Origin: Topomyia yanbarensis
Taxonomy: Eukaryota > Arthropoda > Insecta > Diptera > Culicidae
Assembly (NCBI RefSeq): GCF_030247195.1
Contig: NC_080671.1
Span: 95,739,870 to 95,803,869, forward strand
Reading direction: 5' to 3'
Length of the DNA stretch: 64,000 nucleotides
In this document: piece after piece, positions 11,709-23,475 of the stretch
How the letters are laid out: each line of letters opens with the position of its first letter
How positions within the stretch are numbered: position 1 is the stretch's first letter
Translations under genes and position numbers: made by a program
Notes under the pieces: generated by a model
Told to the model about the DNA's origin: nothing
The model's database searches: none
Seen by the model: the letters and a program-made list of their open reading frames with translations, nothing else

Positions 11709-12381
11709 GGCTTACTACGAAAACACTGCTTCACTGGTCACTGGCTGGATAACGGTAAGCTCTGAAACAGAAATACAAAAGAAGGGAGAAAATACTGAAA
11801 CCTCGACGAGGCGGAGAATGCGCAAGATAACCTTGGCAGCGGATTAGCTCGATTCTTTTTTACGTTACACTGCACGGGCGGGAAAGATAAACCGATCAGT
11901 CCGAGAGTCGCAGAACGAGTCAAAAACAACAGGTTAGATTACGTGAGGAGAATGGCGTCATAGCTCCCAATTGGCAGTTGTATAAAAGCTTTCACAAAAT
12001 ACCACTGCTGAATTCGACGGGAGCACGAGAACTGAGAAATGTCGTGGTATCGGTTTAGGGACACCTTACCCTATGTCAATAAAACATTTGCTTTTCATGC
12101 TGAAAAGACTACTGGTAATCGGTGACTGTTTCTCTACCCTTTTCACGAATTTTCAATTCTCTTTACTCATACATGATTCAACAGCCATCATTCCGCTTAG
12201 ACAAAACCATGCGTATTCCGCTTACCCTATGGATTAGTTTAGTTCATTTGAAAATATTGAAATTAATGAAGTTAAGTTTATTGCTTATTTACATTTTTTC
12301 CCTTTTTTATTTCGACTATATTTAGTCACATTTTCCTTTTTTCTCTTTTGTTACATTCTAACGACTTTCATTTAGCTAGAG
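11709..12381. other. Unassigned DNA
   Basis: No gene or bounded repeat recognised. It lies upstream of the I-clade gag relic in that element's orientation, so part of it may be old LINE 5' untranslated sequence. Confidence 0.3.
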
Positions 12382-12741
12382 ATTACTGGGTTGGGAAAGT
12401 TATGAAAATTTAGAGCCATAGTACTCAAGTGAGAGCAAGGATGTGAAGTATACAGATTGGAAAACTAAAAATGACAGTGTCATTAGAACAGGCTTAATAC
12501 CTTACGGGCTTAACTGCTGTCTTCTGTTGATGGGGGTCGAGCTTAGGCAGCATAACTACGAATCACTCAAGTCCACCAACATGTCTCCTGTTAAAGACAT
12601 ACTTGCCCCTCTTTACCGTGAGAACCGGTTCTCGCGGTAAAGACGGACACTTCTAGTTTTCCGATTTGTTTTTTCTTAAAATCCTTGTTCTAACTTGAGC
12701 ACTATGGATCAAAATTTTCATAACTTTCCCTACCCAGTAAT
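12382..12741. mobile_element. MITE with about 60-bp inverted ends
   Basis: Left arm 12382-12445 and right arm 12680-12741 are inverted copies, both containing 'ACTGGGT..GGGAAAGTTATG' and 'CATAGT.CTCAAGT'. An additional perfect hairpin core (ACCGTGAGAACCGGTTCTCGC..GT) lies at 12613-12640. No clear target duplication; superfamily unknown. Confidence 0.7.
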
Positions 12742-13859
12742 TACAATTATGTAACTTACAATTAAATAAGATCGGTTACGAATAAATAATGTGGTTTCTG
12801 TTCAAAGATAATACTCTTGATGAATCACTATATTCAAAATAGGTGGTAAGGGATGCGGGCATCGCCTCGATTGAAAAATAGTCTCTTTCTTGTAAAAGTG
12901 CTTAAATTTTTTTAACGAAATCAGTTTGAGCTCTCATATCCACTGTAAAATTGGTCATGGCGACATGACCGGGAACTCTAGTGATATAGGGTAACTAACT
13001 CCCTGTCAGAATGTGAATTGTTCACCGAAAACTAAATAATCAAAATGACGCACAGAACCTCAAAATATTATTTTGGATGTTTCATGATATATTTTTTTTT
13101 CTGTTTGTAAACAGTTTGAGTAGAGTCTTCTCCAAATATTAAGTCTTGAGAACTAAAGTTAGATTTTTTACAGAACTTCAAAGGTGAGAAGATGATCAGT
13201 TTTGGAAAAAATTGTGTTCAAACCCATATTATTCAAATGACTATATCTTTTTAGTTCAGATTCCGATTAAGGTCGAACTAGTTTCATTTTAAAAGTTATT
13301 CGCTGGACTTATACTTGCCATTCGATTTAGTCGGTACAAGCCTTTCTCCTCGTTCAGACACGAAAAGAAAAACAATAAATCGCGCTTTCAGTTAAAATCA
13401 TAATGTTCAAAGCGTCTGTACTTTTTTTGAAACAGTTCGGAAAGATCGTTTGTAGTTAATGACACTTGAAAATTAGTGTACTTTCCGAAAATGAATGTAT
13501 TGTTTTGCCCTTTTCTGCCCCGAGATATGAAAATAGGTGATTTTTCATGATATGTCTGAAGGACACGCACGGTAGTGTTTGATTACCCAGGGCTCATAAT
13601 ATATTTTATAAATATCTCACAGCATTATCCAAAATTTAGAAAATGTGCATTCTGCTAAAAATTCACTACACCAATTTTTTTAAAATGGATTTTCAGATGT
13701 AGTGCACTTTATATACATAAATTTTAAATTTTCAAACCACCCCAAAGTACCAAAATTTTGAGGTAGAAAAATAAAAAAATAACATCAAATATGAGCCACA
13801 AAATTACCCTAACGTGAAGTTTTCAACAAATTCGGGCCACTTTTGAGGTTTTGTTCGAC
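12742..13859. other. Unassigned DNA
   Basis: No supported gene. The right edge (about 13835-13865, 'TTGAGGTTTTGTTCGACTTT') resembles the inner part of the right end of the Transib-type element near 36995-37015, so a decayed relative may have been here, but no CACAGTG terminus is present. Confidence 0.35.
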
Positions 13860-14475
13860 TTTGGACGGTGATCACGCACGCAAATATGTGAATAGCCACA
13901 CATTAATAATAAGCCCTTCGCGATCAACAACGCACACCTACGCCCGCGGTCGTGCAAACTTGATAACATCCCGGTAATAAGGTGAATATTTTAGCACTTA
14001 CGAAGTTTCAAACACGGTCTCAAACGCAAACCTACAAACATCCGTGTTCGCGCGATCATGAATCGGTCACTTCCGGAAATCATTACCCTTTGTCCTAGTA
14101 ACTTAGCTCCATACATTCAGTTGTACCGCGATCGTCCAAGAACACACGCGAATATGCGAATGGCATACGGTTACTTCATACACGTGAAGTTACTTACACG
14201 TTAGCACATGCAACATACAAAAGCTCACGCGATTAAACACGTTAACGTACAAATGCTCGAGCTATTCGCGATGATACACGTGATCGTGAAGTTTCTACGG
14301 CCGCATATATCTGAACCGTACAATGAATATCACATTCAGAATCACGGCCCGCTGCAATTGGCCTTAAGCAGTGTTTTAGTGGGCAACATTGTCTGTCTCG
14401 TCTGCAATTGTAGTGTGTGATTCTGACGGGGAGGCCCTTCCGAGAACCTAGCTAGACAGCTCCGGTACGACAACT
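13860..14475 (-). repeat. CpG-rich dispersed repeat, inverted copy
   Basis: Read on the minus strand, this matches two plus-strand stretches at 55290-56060 and 56240-56620. Shared landmarks are 'ACACTAAAACACTGCTTAA', 'CATTCGCATATTCGCGTGTG', 'TTCATGATC.GCG' and 'GGCGTAGGTGTGCG'. It is much richer in CG dinucleotides than its surroundings. No long frame. It could be an LTR or the internal part of a larger element; the boundaries are unresolved. Confidence 0.65.
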
Positions 14476-16507
14476 TTCGAAAAAAGTAAAATGTTTACAA
14501 TGCTTTCTAGGGCGAATGTTAGTCTTACTATACATTAATATTTGTATTTAGTCCAGAAGAGGTTGTATATCCACCAACAAAGATTTTTTTCATTAATTTA
14601 CATCAACCCGCCCACCATGGGTCAATAAATTAAATCGAATAAAATGTTAAATAAATAATCGCAACAGCGTATAAAGCTTCCAGCTTGCAACCTCTGCTAA
14701 ACCTCACACTCGATTACAGCATGCAAGAGAAAAAGAAAAAATCCATCTTAAGTTGTTGAAAAGTTTTCCGGTTAATTACCAGCGTGCTGTCCCGTGGGTC
14801 CCATTCCTACCCCCTTGTGAGTTGCGAAAGGGCCAGCGCTACACGGGTGGGTAACTATATTTCTTTTCATACGCTGAGAAAAAATTTGTAGAACTACAAC
14901 ACTTGGCATGTTCTTCTTTTGTGTGTGTGTGATGCCAATCGTAATCTGGTGAACGGGAAAGAAAAAAGTATATTACGCTTCCTGAAACTAGTACTGACAA
15001 TACATTTCACGAATGCAGATAAGAAACCCCGATTCGCACTGCTGGGTGAATGAAAACATTCTGATATGCTTCGGATCAACTTGCACTTAGTATACGACTG
15101 AGTTGCTTAATCCCGCTGGAAACAATTGGTGCTCACGAACATCTTGTCCAAGGGCGGATAGAAAACAGGTTGCCCTGGATGGAAACGATATTTACAAAAG
15201 CGCCCGTATCCCTCCGCGTGTAGGTACCCAAACGCGGAAGTCGAAATAATGGAAAAACCCCGAGAAGAAAATTAAAATTATCGATTTTTCCACTCGGCAG
15301 CATATGGGAAGCAGGAGAAGTTCAGTGTTTTTAATAGAGAATGACGAAAAAACCAAGGATGGTGGTACACCGAACCGGGTTCGCAATAATGAAATTTGGG
15401 TGGGTCCACACAAAAAAACTGAAAACGTTTTAACTCTTGACCGTTCGCCGATTGCTTTTGCGTCGGAAATGAACCGAGTGACGTGTACAAGCGTGTTGGG
15501 CCAGACAGCGTCAAAATTTCGTCGTTCTTGTTGAACTGACTGGAAGTATTTGTACTGTATTGAATCGGTTTGAAGACGCAAACGATTCCGCGCTTGCAGC
15601 AGCAGCAGTAGCAACTCATCCCACCCACGACGAAACCTCGGCATTTTATCTCGGCGAGGGTGTTTGCTGGTTTCTCAATTGTTCACGCCTGTATGGCCTC
15701 TGGCAGGGGGTCGGAAATATCTTGAAGTTTGCTATCGTGAGAATTTGAGTTATGTGCCCAGGAGAGAGCATGAAATCTAATTTTTCGGTTGATTTTCGCC
15801 ATTTCCACCCTAAAGCGAGTTGGTTTTCTTTTTATTGCAGCAAATAAATTTTTCGCTGTGCTTGCGCTTGAGCAACGAGGAGGCTCTGCTGCTCTTCCGC
15901 CGGAAAACCAGTCACTGGATGAAAATGATTGGATTTGGAATGTATAGCTAAACACCGTGGACATCTGGCGGACAAATTGGATCGAGTTGCTGAGCTTATT
16001 GGAATGAAATTGGCTTACGCGAGGCTCGATTGAATCTGCCATTTTTACGATTTCCCATGCTGTGTTTTGGCAAATCGCTTCTCATCCAATCTGCGGAAGG
16101 CAGCGCAGCAGTTTTGCCGCGCTGGACAATCAATTGAAGTGCAGATCCGATTGAATGCAATTATTTATGCCTTTGTCGGACAATTTCCTTTCAGGGGGGC
16201 ACTCCATCACGGACGGTTAGATGCGATTAAATTGAAGGTAAAAGAGTCCCATTGGTACTACGGATCGACAGCAGGAATAGGAGATAGTAGGGATATTTGA
16301 TTCACTGGCCTGTTAGAACTGGTAATGTGAAGTTATGAAAATGTAGAGAGAAAATAACTAATCTAAGCAATTGTGATGTTAAAGCCATAATTCAATTTGC
16401 TATACGTCACTGATTTTTGAAAACTTTTAATAGGTATATTTTTGCAAATACATACTAAAGTTGTACCAAATCACTAGCCATTATAATTGGGATATCTTAC
16501 ACGCAGT
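14476..16507. other. Low-repeat DNA, possible unique sequence
   Basis: This stretch has fewer repeats and a somewhat higher GC content (15180-16300) than its neighbours. Overlapping open frames exist on both strands at 15192-15644 and 15683-16042, but they contradict one another and show no domain I know, so I do not call a gene. It is the best place in the window to look for a conserved non-coding element or an untranslated exon. Confidence 0.35.
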
Positions 16508-16640
16508 TTTGCCTTTCTGTTACTACATAGAAAGATTATATAACCACTTTGAAAATTAACACTCTAACCGAGGCCGGAAGCGCCGAAAGCCACATACCGC
16601 TTAACTCAGGTGCTTTCTCGACATTTACGCACACTGAACA
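16508..16640 (+). repeat. Culicine 'GAGGCC' repeat, degraded copy
   Basis: A diverged copy of the family seen intact at 24283-24700: 'TTTGCCTTTCT' and 'ATAGAAAG', then 'AACCACTTTGAAAAT', then 'CTAACCGAGGCCGGAAGCGC'. Confidence 0.55.
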
Positions 16641-17509
16641 AAACAGTGAAGCCGAATGTCCGTTACATGTCCGAATCAAGGTTGAAATATGGCCCCATCA
16701 AAGATTAAGACTGTGCTATAAGGATAGTTTCTAGCTCGTAACTGGCAAAATGCCAGCTACACGCTACAAAGTTCTGCTACCATATCTGGTACGAATCTTT
16801 TGGTGGAGCTATACCTTAAAACTTTAAACAACTGTCCTACAATGCTACTACTATCATGTCAAAGCTCAACCTATTCTGATTGGATCAATTTGACAATTTG
16901 AAACCGCTGGTCGTGCAACATAGTAATTAATGTTTTCAAAACCGCAAACCACATGCACCACTTAAAAAATTATACCAACACATTTGCTACAAGTATTCCC
17001 ACTTTAATAGAGATAAAATATCGTAAACCATTCCACCCACGCTAGAATTCCGGTAGCGGGTTGTTAATTATTATTGGTTCGGAGCCGCTCGTCCCTTCCC
17101 TGCCGCAGTTCTATCAGAAATTAATTTACTAGATTAAATACCCGATGATTGCGCTCCGACCATTTCCCACCCACACGAATACATACACACACACAACCCA
17201 GAACCAAATAATGTGCCGTAGTTACAGTCATTTATTCTCTCTGATTCCAATTTATCATCCGTCAGTTTGGGTGTTTGGTAATGGCAAAACTCATCACTAA
17301 ACCACAAATACGTCGTTAATGTTTGGAATAATATCCCAGTCTAGTGGCCTAGTCGGGTCGGGCCACCCTCCTACCGTGATTGATTCATCGGAGGGTTCAG
17401 CTGTGCCGGTTATAGGTCAACTGAGCCCTTTGCGATCCGGTGTGTAATTTTTACGGTGGTTTTGAATGTGGAATAAATTTGGTAGCATTGCTGGTATTTA
17501 AGGTCATTT
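16641..17509. other. Unassigned DNA
   Basis: No gene recognised. It ends at the 3' terminus of the minus-strand I-clade LINE. Confidence 0.35.
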
Positions 17510-17999
17510 TTTTTATATAACTAAGTTTATTTAGGCCCAAATACGGTAGCTTAACGAGGCCGATAATTCATTTTTTAAAGTACAAGGCACGTCTTAGTGG
17601 GGGAAGAGAAAGCCGTATTTAGGGGCGGCTTGCTCCCCTCTTATGTTAGTAAAGGAAAAAGGTATGAAGTGGGATACATATTGTAAAATTTTGTAAAATT
17701 GACATTCTCGTTGGCTGGTTGATGATTGTGGCGGATATGCACACTTTGTTGTAGTGTTGTAGTTTCCAGCCTGTAATCGCAGGGGCGAGGGGAGGGTCGA
17801 TATTTCGGATGATTATTGGCACTCCGATGTTCTTGTGACATATGTCATGATGTTCTAGATGGACGGTTATCAAGGAAGGTATGCATCGTAGACTCGTGAA
17901 GCAATGCCATATTGTAGATACAGGGAGAGGTTGACGAGGTTCTACTGTGAATGAGAGGGGAAAATGTATTAAACTTGGACATCAATAGTCAAAAAGGTG

Positions 18000-18992
18000 T
18001 AGATAAGAAAAATGTAGGTGTGGTCACGGCTTGCCAGGACGTCCCGGACTGGCACATAGGGTGATCTACCTCGGGCCCGAAGAGAATCTATTAGTTGGGA
18101 CATGGCAACACGGTACTCTGCGCACAGCCAAACAACATACTCAATGTCGTGATAGCCGTTCTCACAAACTTAATGATTACTGTCAGCAAGCCCTATACGC
18201 CGGAGATGCGCATCAAATACGAATAAAGTCCCGGTTCACATCCAAGCCCTTAAACCAAGCATTCGTTGATACCCTCGGGATAATAGAATGTAGCCACCGT
18301 CCCAGATGCGTATTGCTCCATGAAGTTTGCCAGCTTTCGAGCGTCTTCTGACGAGAGATACTGAAAAATTCATTGAAGCAAATTGGTCTTTCGTAAGTGT
18401 CGCCTTCTAATGCGCCCACCTTGGCTAAAGAGTCCGCCTTCTCATTGCCCGCAATAGAACAATGTGACGTGACCCAAACCAAGGTAATCTGGTAAGATTT
18501 TTCAGGTAAAGCACTCAGATATTCCCGTATTTTCCCCAGGAAATACGGTGAGGACTTTCCAGGCTTCGCCGCACGGATGGCATGAATGGAGCTGAGACTG
18601 TCCGAAACGATGAAGTAATGGTCTGCGGGCAGGGTGTCAATGATCCCGAAAGTACACTGAATGGCAGCTAATTTTGCAACGTAAATTGAAGCAGGATCAT
18701 TGAGTTTGAATGAGGCAGCAAGATTTTCGTTGAAGATACCGAAGCCTGTGGACCCGTCGAGAATTGATCCGTCAGTGTAGAACATTTTGCCGCAGTCGAC
18801 TTGATGGTATTTATTATAGAAAATATTTGGGACCACTAGTGGGTGAATGTGCTCCGAGATCCCACAAATCTCTTCATTCATGGATGTGTCGAAAAATACA
18901 GTTGGAGCAGAAGTATCTAAGAGATGAGCACGGTTAACGTTATACGAAGATGAATTGATGTTCTGTGCCATGTAATCGAAGTACAAGGACAT
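18000..18992 (-). pseudogene. I-clade LINE RNase H and C-terminal region
   Basis: The minus-strand frame 18992-18213 contains a recognisable RNase H fold signature: 'FYTDGS' (first Asp), 'IVSDSLSS' (third acidic residue) and 'HCSIAGNEKAD' (His and last Asp). The expected catalytic Glu is replaced by Lys in 'VAKLAAI', so the domain would be inactive even if expressed. Downstream, after a stop, the frame resumes with a 'YHDIE.VVW.C' motif typical of the C-terminal tail, running to about 18000. In intact elements this domain removes the RNA template after first-strand synthesis. Confidence 0.85.
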
Positions 18993-19008
18993 GAATCAGG
19001 TATGAGAA

Positions 19009-19262
19009 TTAAGCTCGACAAGCCTTTCGAAATCTGCAATCACCAATGGGTTCAAAATATTCGCATCGAATGAGCAATCGATACGAGAGGTCCCAAAATC
19101 GATTTTTTAGTGGAAGGACGCCCGCCAGCACTTCTAAACTCATCGTATGGGTCGAGTGCATGCAACCCAAGGCAATCCGCAAACAGCGATACTGGATTCT
19201 CTCTAGTTTGATGAAATGTATGCTCGCAACGGAGCGAAAGCAGAAACATCCGTACTCCATCA
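19009..19262 (-). pseudogene. I-clade LINE reverse transcriptase, thumb region
   Basis: The frame 'VMEYGCFCFRS' to 'RLLIRCE' corresponds to the RT thumb and connection downstream of the YxDD box in I-clade LINEs. It begins immediately beside the hAT insertion; the few codons before it ('RLYPTTILS') lie on the far side at about 19790-19815. A frameshift separates it from the RNase H frame. Confidence 0.8.
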
Positions 19263-19270
19263 CTGATAGT

Positions 19271-19781
19271 CAGGGATGTTATGCACCTCAGATCAAATAA
19301 AGAGAAGAATAAAAAACGCTCTTTGCACTTTTCATGCGAACCACCGCTCTTCTCTTTCACAATAAACCTCTTCACTCCGATGCGTGTTGCTCCCACACGT
19401 GTATTCTACTCCATGGCTGCTCGCCACAAAGAGTAGAAATAAAGAGGCTCTTTAGTGTGTATCTTGGTCCCACGCGCTTGTAAGTAGAGAAGGCAACCAA
19501 AAAACATTTTCAAAACGTTCTTCCGATCAAACTTTATCTGAATTGTAGTTTGATTCGCCTTCCTACCTGCTTTCCAGGAGGGGAGGCACACAAAAGTGGC
19601 TCTTCAAGGTGACTCTGTGAACGAAATTGTGCAGCTCTTGGTGCACAGATCTTTTTCTTTTTCGTTTTTAAGTTTCTCTTTGTGCGGTCGTTCTGCACAT
19701 CGCAGTGTTTTTGTGCTGCTCTATTTTTAATCGGTGTATTTCGCTCTTTGTGGCTCATTGTGTGAGCAAATAACAAGCCTG
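19271..19781. mobile_element. hAT-type element inside the LINE RT, 511 bp
   Basis: Flanked by perfect 8-bp direct repeats CTGATAGT (19263-19270, 19782-19789). Ends are CAGGGATGTTAT and, read inward from the right, CAGGCTTGTTAT (10 of 12). Removing the element and one repeat rejoins the LINE coding sequence ('TTILSVMEYG'), which independently confirms both boundaries. Non-coding interior with many CTCTTT/AAAGAG words. Confidence 0.85.
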
Positions 19782-19814
19782 CTGATAGTATCGTTGTTGG
19801 GTACAGCCTGATTA

Positions 19815-20766
19815 GATCAACTTCTCATAAAGAATGTTGATAGAAACTGAATCGAAAGCCCCCGTAATATCCAAGAATACTGATGCCATCTGCTCTTTGT
19901 TAGCATATGCCATTTGAATTTCTGTTGAGAGCAACGCAAGACAATCGTTCGTCCCTTTGCCTTTGCGGAAGCCAAATTGTGTATCTGACAGTAAGCCATT
20001 TGCTTCGACCCAATTGTCGAGGCGAAACAAGATCATTTTCTTGAATAACTTCCGGATACAGGATAGCATTGCAATCGGTCGATACGAGTTGTGGTCGGAG
20101 GCTGATTTTCCTGGTTTTTTGGATGGCGATGACACTCACTTGGCTCCAATCATGTGGGACAATGTTACCCTCAAGAAACTTATTCAATAAATTCAACAAG
20201 CGTCTCTTGGCAGAGTCTGGCAGATTCTTCAACAAGTTGAATTTGATTCGGTCTGGCCCTGGAGCTTTATTGTTACATGATAAGAGAACAAGTGAGAACT
20301 CCACCATCGAAAACGGTGTTTCGTTCGCGATATTGTAAGGCGACGCGGCGCAGTAGATTTTCTGTGCCGGGGCGGAATCCGGATAAACCGTCTTGGCGAA
20401 ATCGAATATCCAACGGTTTGAATATTCCACGCTCTCGTTATTACTGTTTCGGTTTCGCATACGTCGGGCCGTGCCCCAAAGAGTGCTCATCGATGTTTCT
20501 CTTGTTAACCCGTCGACAAACCGGCGCCAGTAACTGCGTTTCTTGGCTTTCATTAAATTTTTCATTCGCTTTTCTAATATCGCGTACAGTCGATAGCTAG
20601 CGACTAACCCGTCGTTCCGGAAAGCTTTATACGCGGCAGTCTTCTCCGCGTACACGTCTGAGCACTCTTTGTCCCACCACGGGTTTGAAGAACGTTTTTG
20701 CGTGTTCCCGTTGGGTACTCGTTTCATCTGAGTTTGAATCGCGATATCGAGAATCGAGTTGGACAA
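19815..20766 (-). pseudogene. I-clade LINE reverse transcriptase, N-terminal half
   Basis: The minus-strand frame begins after the missing endonuclease with the linker 'NPWWDKEC', followed by the RT fingers ('NNKAPGPDRI'). After a frameshift near 20115 it continues with 'YRPIAMLSCI', 'QFGFRKGKGT' and the first catalytic box 'LDITGAFDSV' (Asp retained). It stops just beyond that box; the palm segment with YxDD is deleted. The enzyme would copy LINE RNA into DNA at the target site. Confidence 0.85.
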
Positions 20767-20770
20767 AAAT

Positions 20771-21617
20771 TTATACTCTTCCTCCGGGGGAAGTACCTTT
20801 GGCGGATCGCTTCAGTTCATCCGCGCGAAGTTTGTACATTGGGCATGTCAAAGGTTCATGTGGATTCTCCCCACAGTAAACACACTTCTCAGCGGGCCTA
20901 CTGCAAGTATCATCCACATGGCGCTCCCCACATTTACGGCATCGTTGCTTGTTGCTACAGTAGGCGGCCGTGTGACCTAGCTGCTTGCAATTGGAACAAT
21001 TCATTACCCGCGTTACAAACAGACGCACAGGTAGACGAGCTCCTCCCACTTCAACATAGCTCGGAAGTGCAGATCCGGCGAAGGTTACGCGAAACGAGTC
21101 TGATGGATAGTAATTCCCATCTTCAATGAACTTTGAGTGCAATTGCTTGCACTCCAAAATCTTAACTGATTGAAGGTTAGGGTCCTTAAAGCGGCCAACC
21201 CCATCATCAGATCATCGACAATTAGACCCGCATCACCCACACCGTCGACCTCCACATCACGAGAAGGAATGTAGACGCGATACTCCAGCGTAAAGAAGCT
21301 ATTGCTAAAGATACCATTGGCCTGTTTCAAGTCAGTAACGACTACGCGCAGTTTATCTGACTGAACCTTTTTAATCTCGGTTACGGCCGAGTAACGTTTT
21401 GTCAGCTCCCGTGCAACAGTGATGCTGTTTAACAGTTTATTTTTGGGCCGACAGTGTACCACCCAAGGACCAGCGGATCCATCCTGGCAAACCTTGACTG
21501 GAGGGGGGGGGGGTGGGGGCTGTGAGACATTGGGGGAACATCATCTGTCTCCGAATCAGATACACGTTTCTCTTCCCCATAATATTCGTCTTCGGAAGGT
21601 GATCCTGTTTGTTCCAT
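20771..21617 (-). pseudogene. I-clade LINE gag (ORF1)
   Basis: ORF1 starts at the ATG whose first base is 21617 (MEQTGSPSEDE). It has an acidic, proline-rich N-terminus, is frameshifted around the G-run 21503-21513 and again near 21150, then continues with 'RYSAVTEIKK' and 'YRVYIPS'. It ends in three CCHC zinc knuckles with all metal ligands present: CSNC..H..C, CRKC..H..C and CVYC..H..C. The same protein family is at 10260-11465. It would coat the LINE RNA. Stop and RT lie immediately downstream because the endonuclease is deleted. Confidence 0.85.
21503..21513. repeat. G homopolymer (11) in gag
   Basis: Eleven G, then T and five more G. In the minus-strand gag this is a C-run where the reading frame changes, so slippage is the likely cause of that frameshift. 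Confidence 0.85.
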
Positions 21618-21719
21618 TTTGTTGCGGGAGAAACACGCTCGACCGCACTATTTAACTTAAATCAAAATAAAAAATCAAAAACAATAATAAAAAAAATCGA
21701 TAAGAAAAGTAAAAAACCT

Positions 21720-22252
21720 GTTTTAATCCACCTAGCGGTGCAATTGTGCCTTTCTCATTTCTCTAAACTATGGCACGGAGGCTTTTTATGTTCAACATAA
21801 TTGTGGAAATGTCCATTACATTCTTAGTACACTTTGCACTTATACACAATGGCATGCCAGCCACGAACTTGATGAGCTACGTGTCGACGGTGAAACACTT
21901 GAAACAAAAAAATATCATACTCCATTAGCCTAATCAGCATTAGATCAATGTTATCTGCTTGCTAACTCATTTTGTCATGCGGGGGTGGGTATGTGAGGAG
22001 GGCGATAGCCCCATGAACGAACGACTCCACAGCTTAAATTGGCATGCTTTGTGATATAGTGGTGGTTTAAAGATGATGGGGTTGAAAGGGAGGGGTATGA
22101 GGGATGGATGGGGTGGTGGTCTGAGGGGTGATTTAAGGATATTTTTAAAGGAGTGGAGTGAACAGTAGAGGGCGGGTGTAACCCCTCTCCGTAAACCATC
22201 AACTACGCCCCTGTTAAAATCCAGAAACCTTATGCGAGTCGAAAAAAAAATT
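21720..22252. repeat. Fragment of culicine repeat plus unassigned DNA
   Basis: The stretch 21720-21800 ('CACCTAGCGGTG', 'TGTGCCTTTCTCATTTCTC') resembles the start of the repeat family that follows. The rest has no recognised feature. Confidence 0.4.
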
Positions 22253-22832
22253 AGGTTGACGTTTTTCAGAGTGATTGCATAACCTTTCTATATGAGAAAG
22301 GCAAAAATGTGCCAAAATCCAAAAAAGTGAATCGTCGTCAAATTTTTTTTCGAGTTTGCATCAAATCTCGACGTTTTATGAACCTTGAACACATTTAGCA
22401 TCAAAAATAAAAATTCTATTTGTAATTTTTCCTATAGTTTATATGAGAAATTTCTGTGTGGCCGCACTCTGAAACCCGTAATTCCGGAACCAGAATTCCG
22501 ATCGATCCAAAATTCAATAGCAGCCGATGGGAAGGTTGCACTTTTCATTTGAGACTAAGTTTGGGCAAATCGCCAATCCAGCCATCTCTGAGAAAAATGA
22601 GTGACATTATTTGACACATACGCACATACATATACACATACACACACATACATACACACACATACATACACACACATACATACACACACACATACATACT
22701 TTTTCCGATCTCGACGAACTGAGTCGAATGGGATATGACTGCTCGTGATTTTGACATTCCATTACATTTTGGGATTAGGTTGACGTTTTTCAGAGTGATT
22801 GCATAACCTTTCTATATGAGAAAGGTAAAACG
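22253..22832 (-). repeat. Culicine 'GAGAAAGG' repeat copy
   Basis: Bounded by two direct copies of a 45-bp block (22253-22306 and 22783-22830) containing 'TTCAGAGTGATTGCATAACC' and 'TATATGAGAAAGG'. Between them, on the minus strand, are the family landmarks 'CAGTTCGTCGAGATCGG', a TG/TATG microsatellite and 'TTCCGGAATTACGGG'. The same family occurs at 24283 and 26637 in this window. Transposition class unknown. Confidence 0.65.
22612..22699. repeat. (ACATAC/CACA)n microsatellite
   Basis: Interrupted CA and CATA repeats of about 88 bp, in the same relative position as the TG tract in the other family copies. Confidence 0.85.
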
Positions 22833-22975
22833 AAACACTTCACCAGTTGGTTTCTGACGAGCTGGTAGATGAATTGATCCTTCGTTTCTTTTGTCCGTCA
22901 CACGCGTGACCTTCTTAAAGTGGAGAGGTGGTATAGCTCGTCTAAACAAAGCCGTCTTTCAGGCAAGAAAACTGT

Positions 22976-23475
22976 NNNNNNNNNNNNNNNNNNNNNNNNN
23001 NNNNNNNNNNNNNNNNNNNNNNNNNNNNNNNNNNNNNNNNNNNNNNNNNNNNNNNNNNNNNNNNNNNNNNNNNNNNNNNNNNNNNNNNNNNNNNNNNNNN
23101 NNNNNNNNNNNNNNNNNNNNNNNNNNNNNNNNNNNNNNNNNNNNNNNNNNNNNNNNNNNNNNNNNNNNNNNNNNNNNNNNNNNNNNNNNNNNNNNNNNNN
23201 NNNNNNNNNNNNNNNNNNNNNNNNNNNNNNNNNNNNNNNNNNNNNNNNNNNNNNNNNNNNNNNNNNNNNNNNNNNNNNNNNNNNNNNNNNNNNNNNNNNN
23301 NNNNNNNNNNNNNNNNNNNNNNNNNNNNNNNNNNNNNNNNNNNNNNNNNNNNNNNNNNNNNNNNNNNNNNNNNNNNNNNNNNNNNNNNNNNNNNNNNNNN
23401 NNNNNNNNNNNNNNNNNNNNNNNNNNNNNNNNNNNNNNNNNNNNNNNNNNNNNNNNNNNNNNNNNNNNNNNNNNN
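22976..23475. other. Assembly gap, 500 N
   Basis: Exactly 500 undetermined bases, a typical placeholder size for a gap of unknown length. Open frames drawn across it are meaningless. Confidence 0.98.

Larger units (their letters stand above)
17510..21655 (-). mobile_element. I-clade (MosquI-like) LINE, internally deleted
   Basis: A minus-strand non-LTR retrotransposon with the order 5' UTR, gag, RT, RNase H, 3' end. The 5' side begins near 21655 and the first gag codon is at 21617. The 3' end near 17510 is AT-rich and finishes in an A-run (minus strand). Two deletions are evident: the whole endonuclease domain is missing between gag and RT, and the RT segment with the catalytic YxDD box is missing at the junction near 19815. 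A 511-bp hAT element sits at 19271-19781. Several frameshifts occur, one coinciding with the G-run at 21503-21513. The clade call rests on the RNase H domain, three gag zinc knuckles and RT similarity. The element is dead. Confidence 0.85.

Noticed and set aside
13835..13865. Second Transib-type end
   Set aside because: Resembles the GTCCAAC/TTTGAGGTTTTG block, but no CACAGTG heptamer or 5-bp duplication is present.
15192..15644. 150-codon minus-strand frame with an overlapping 116-codon frame and plus-strand frames
   Set aside because: Mutually exclusive overlapping frames with no domain; typical of a locally GC-richer stretch.
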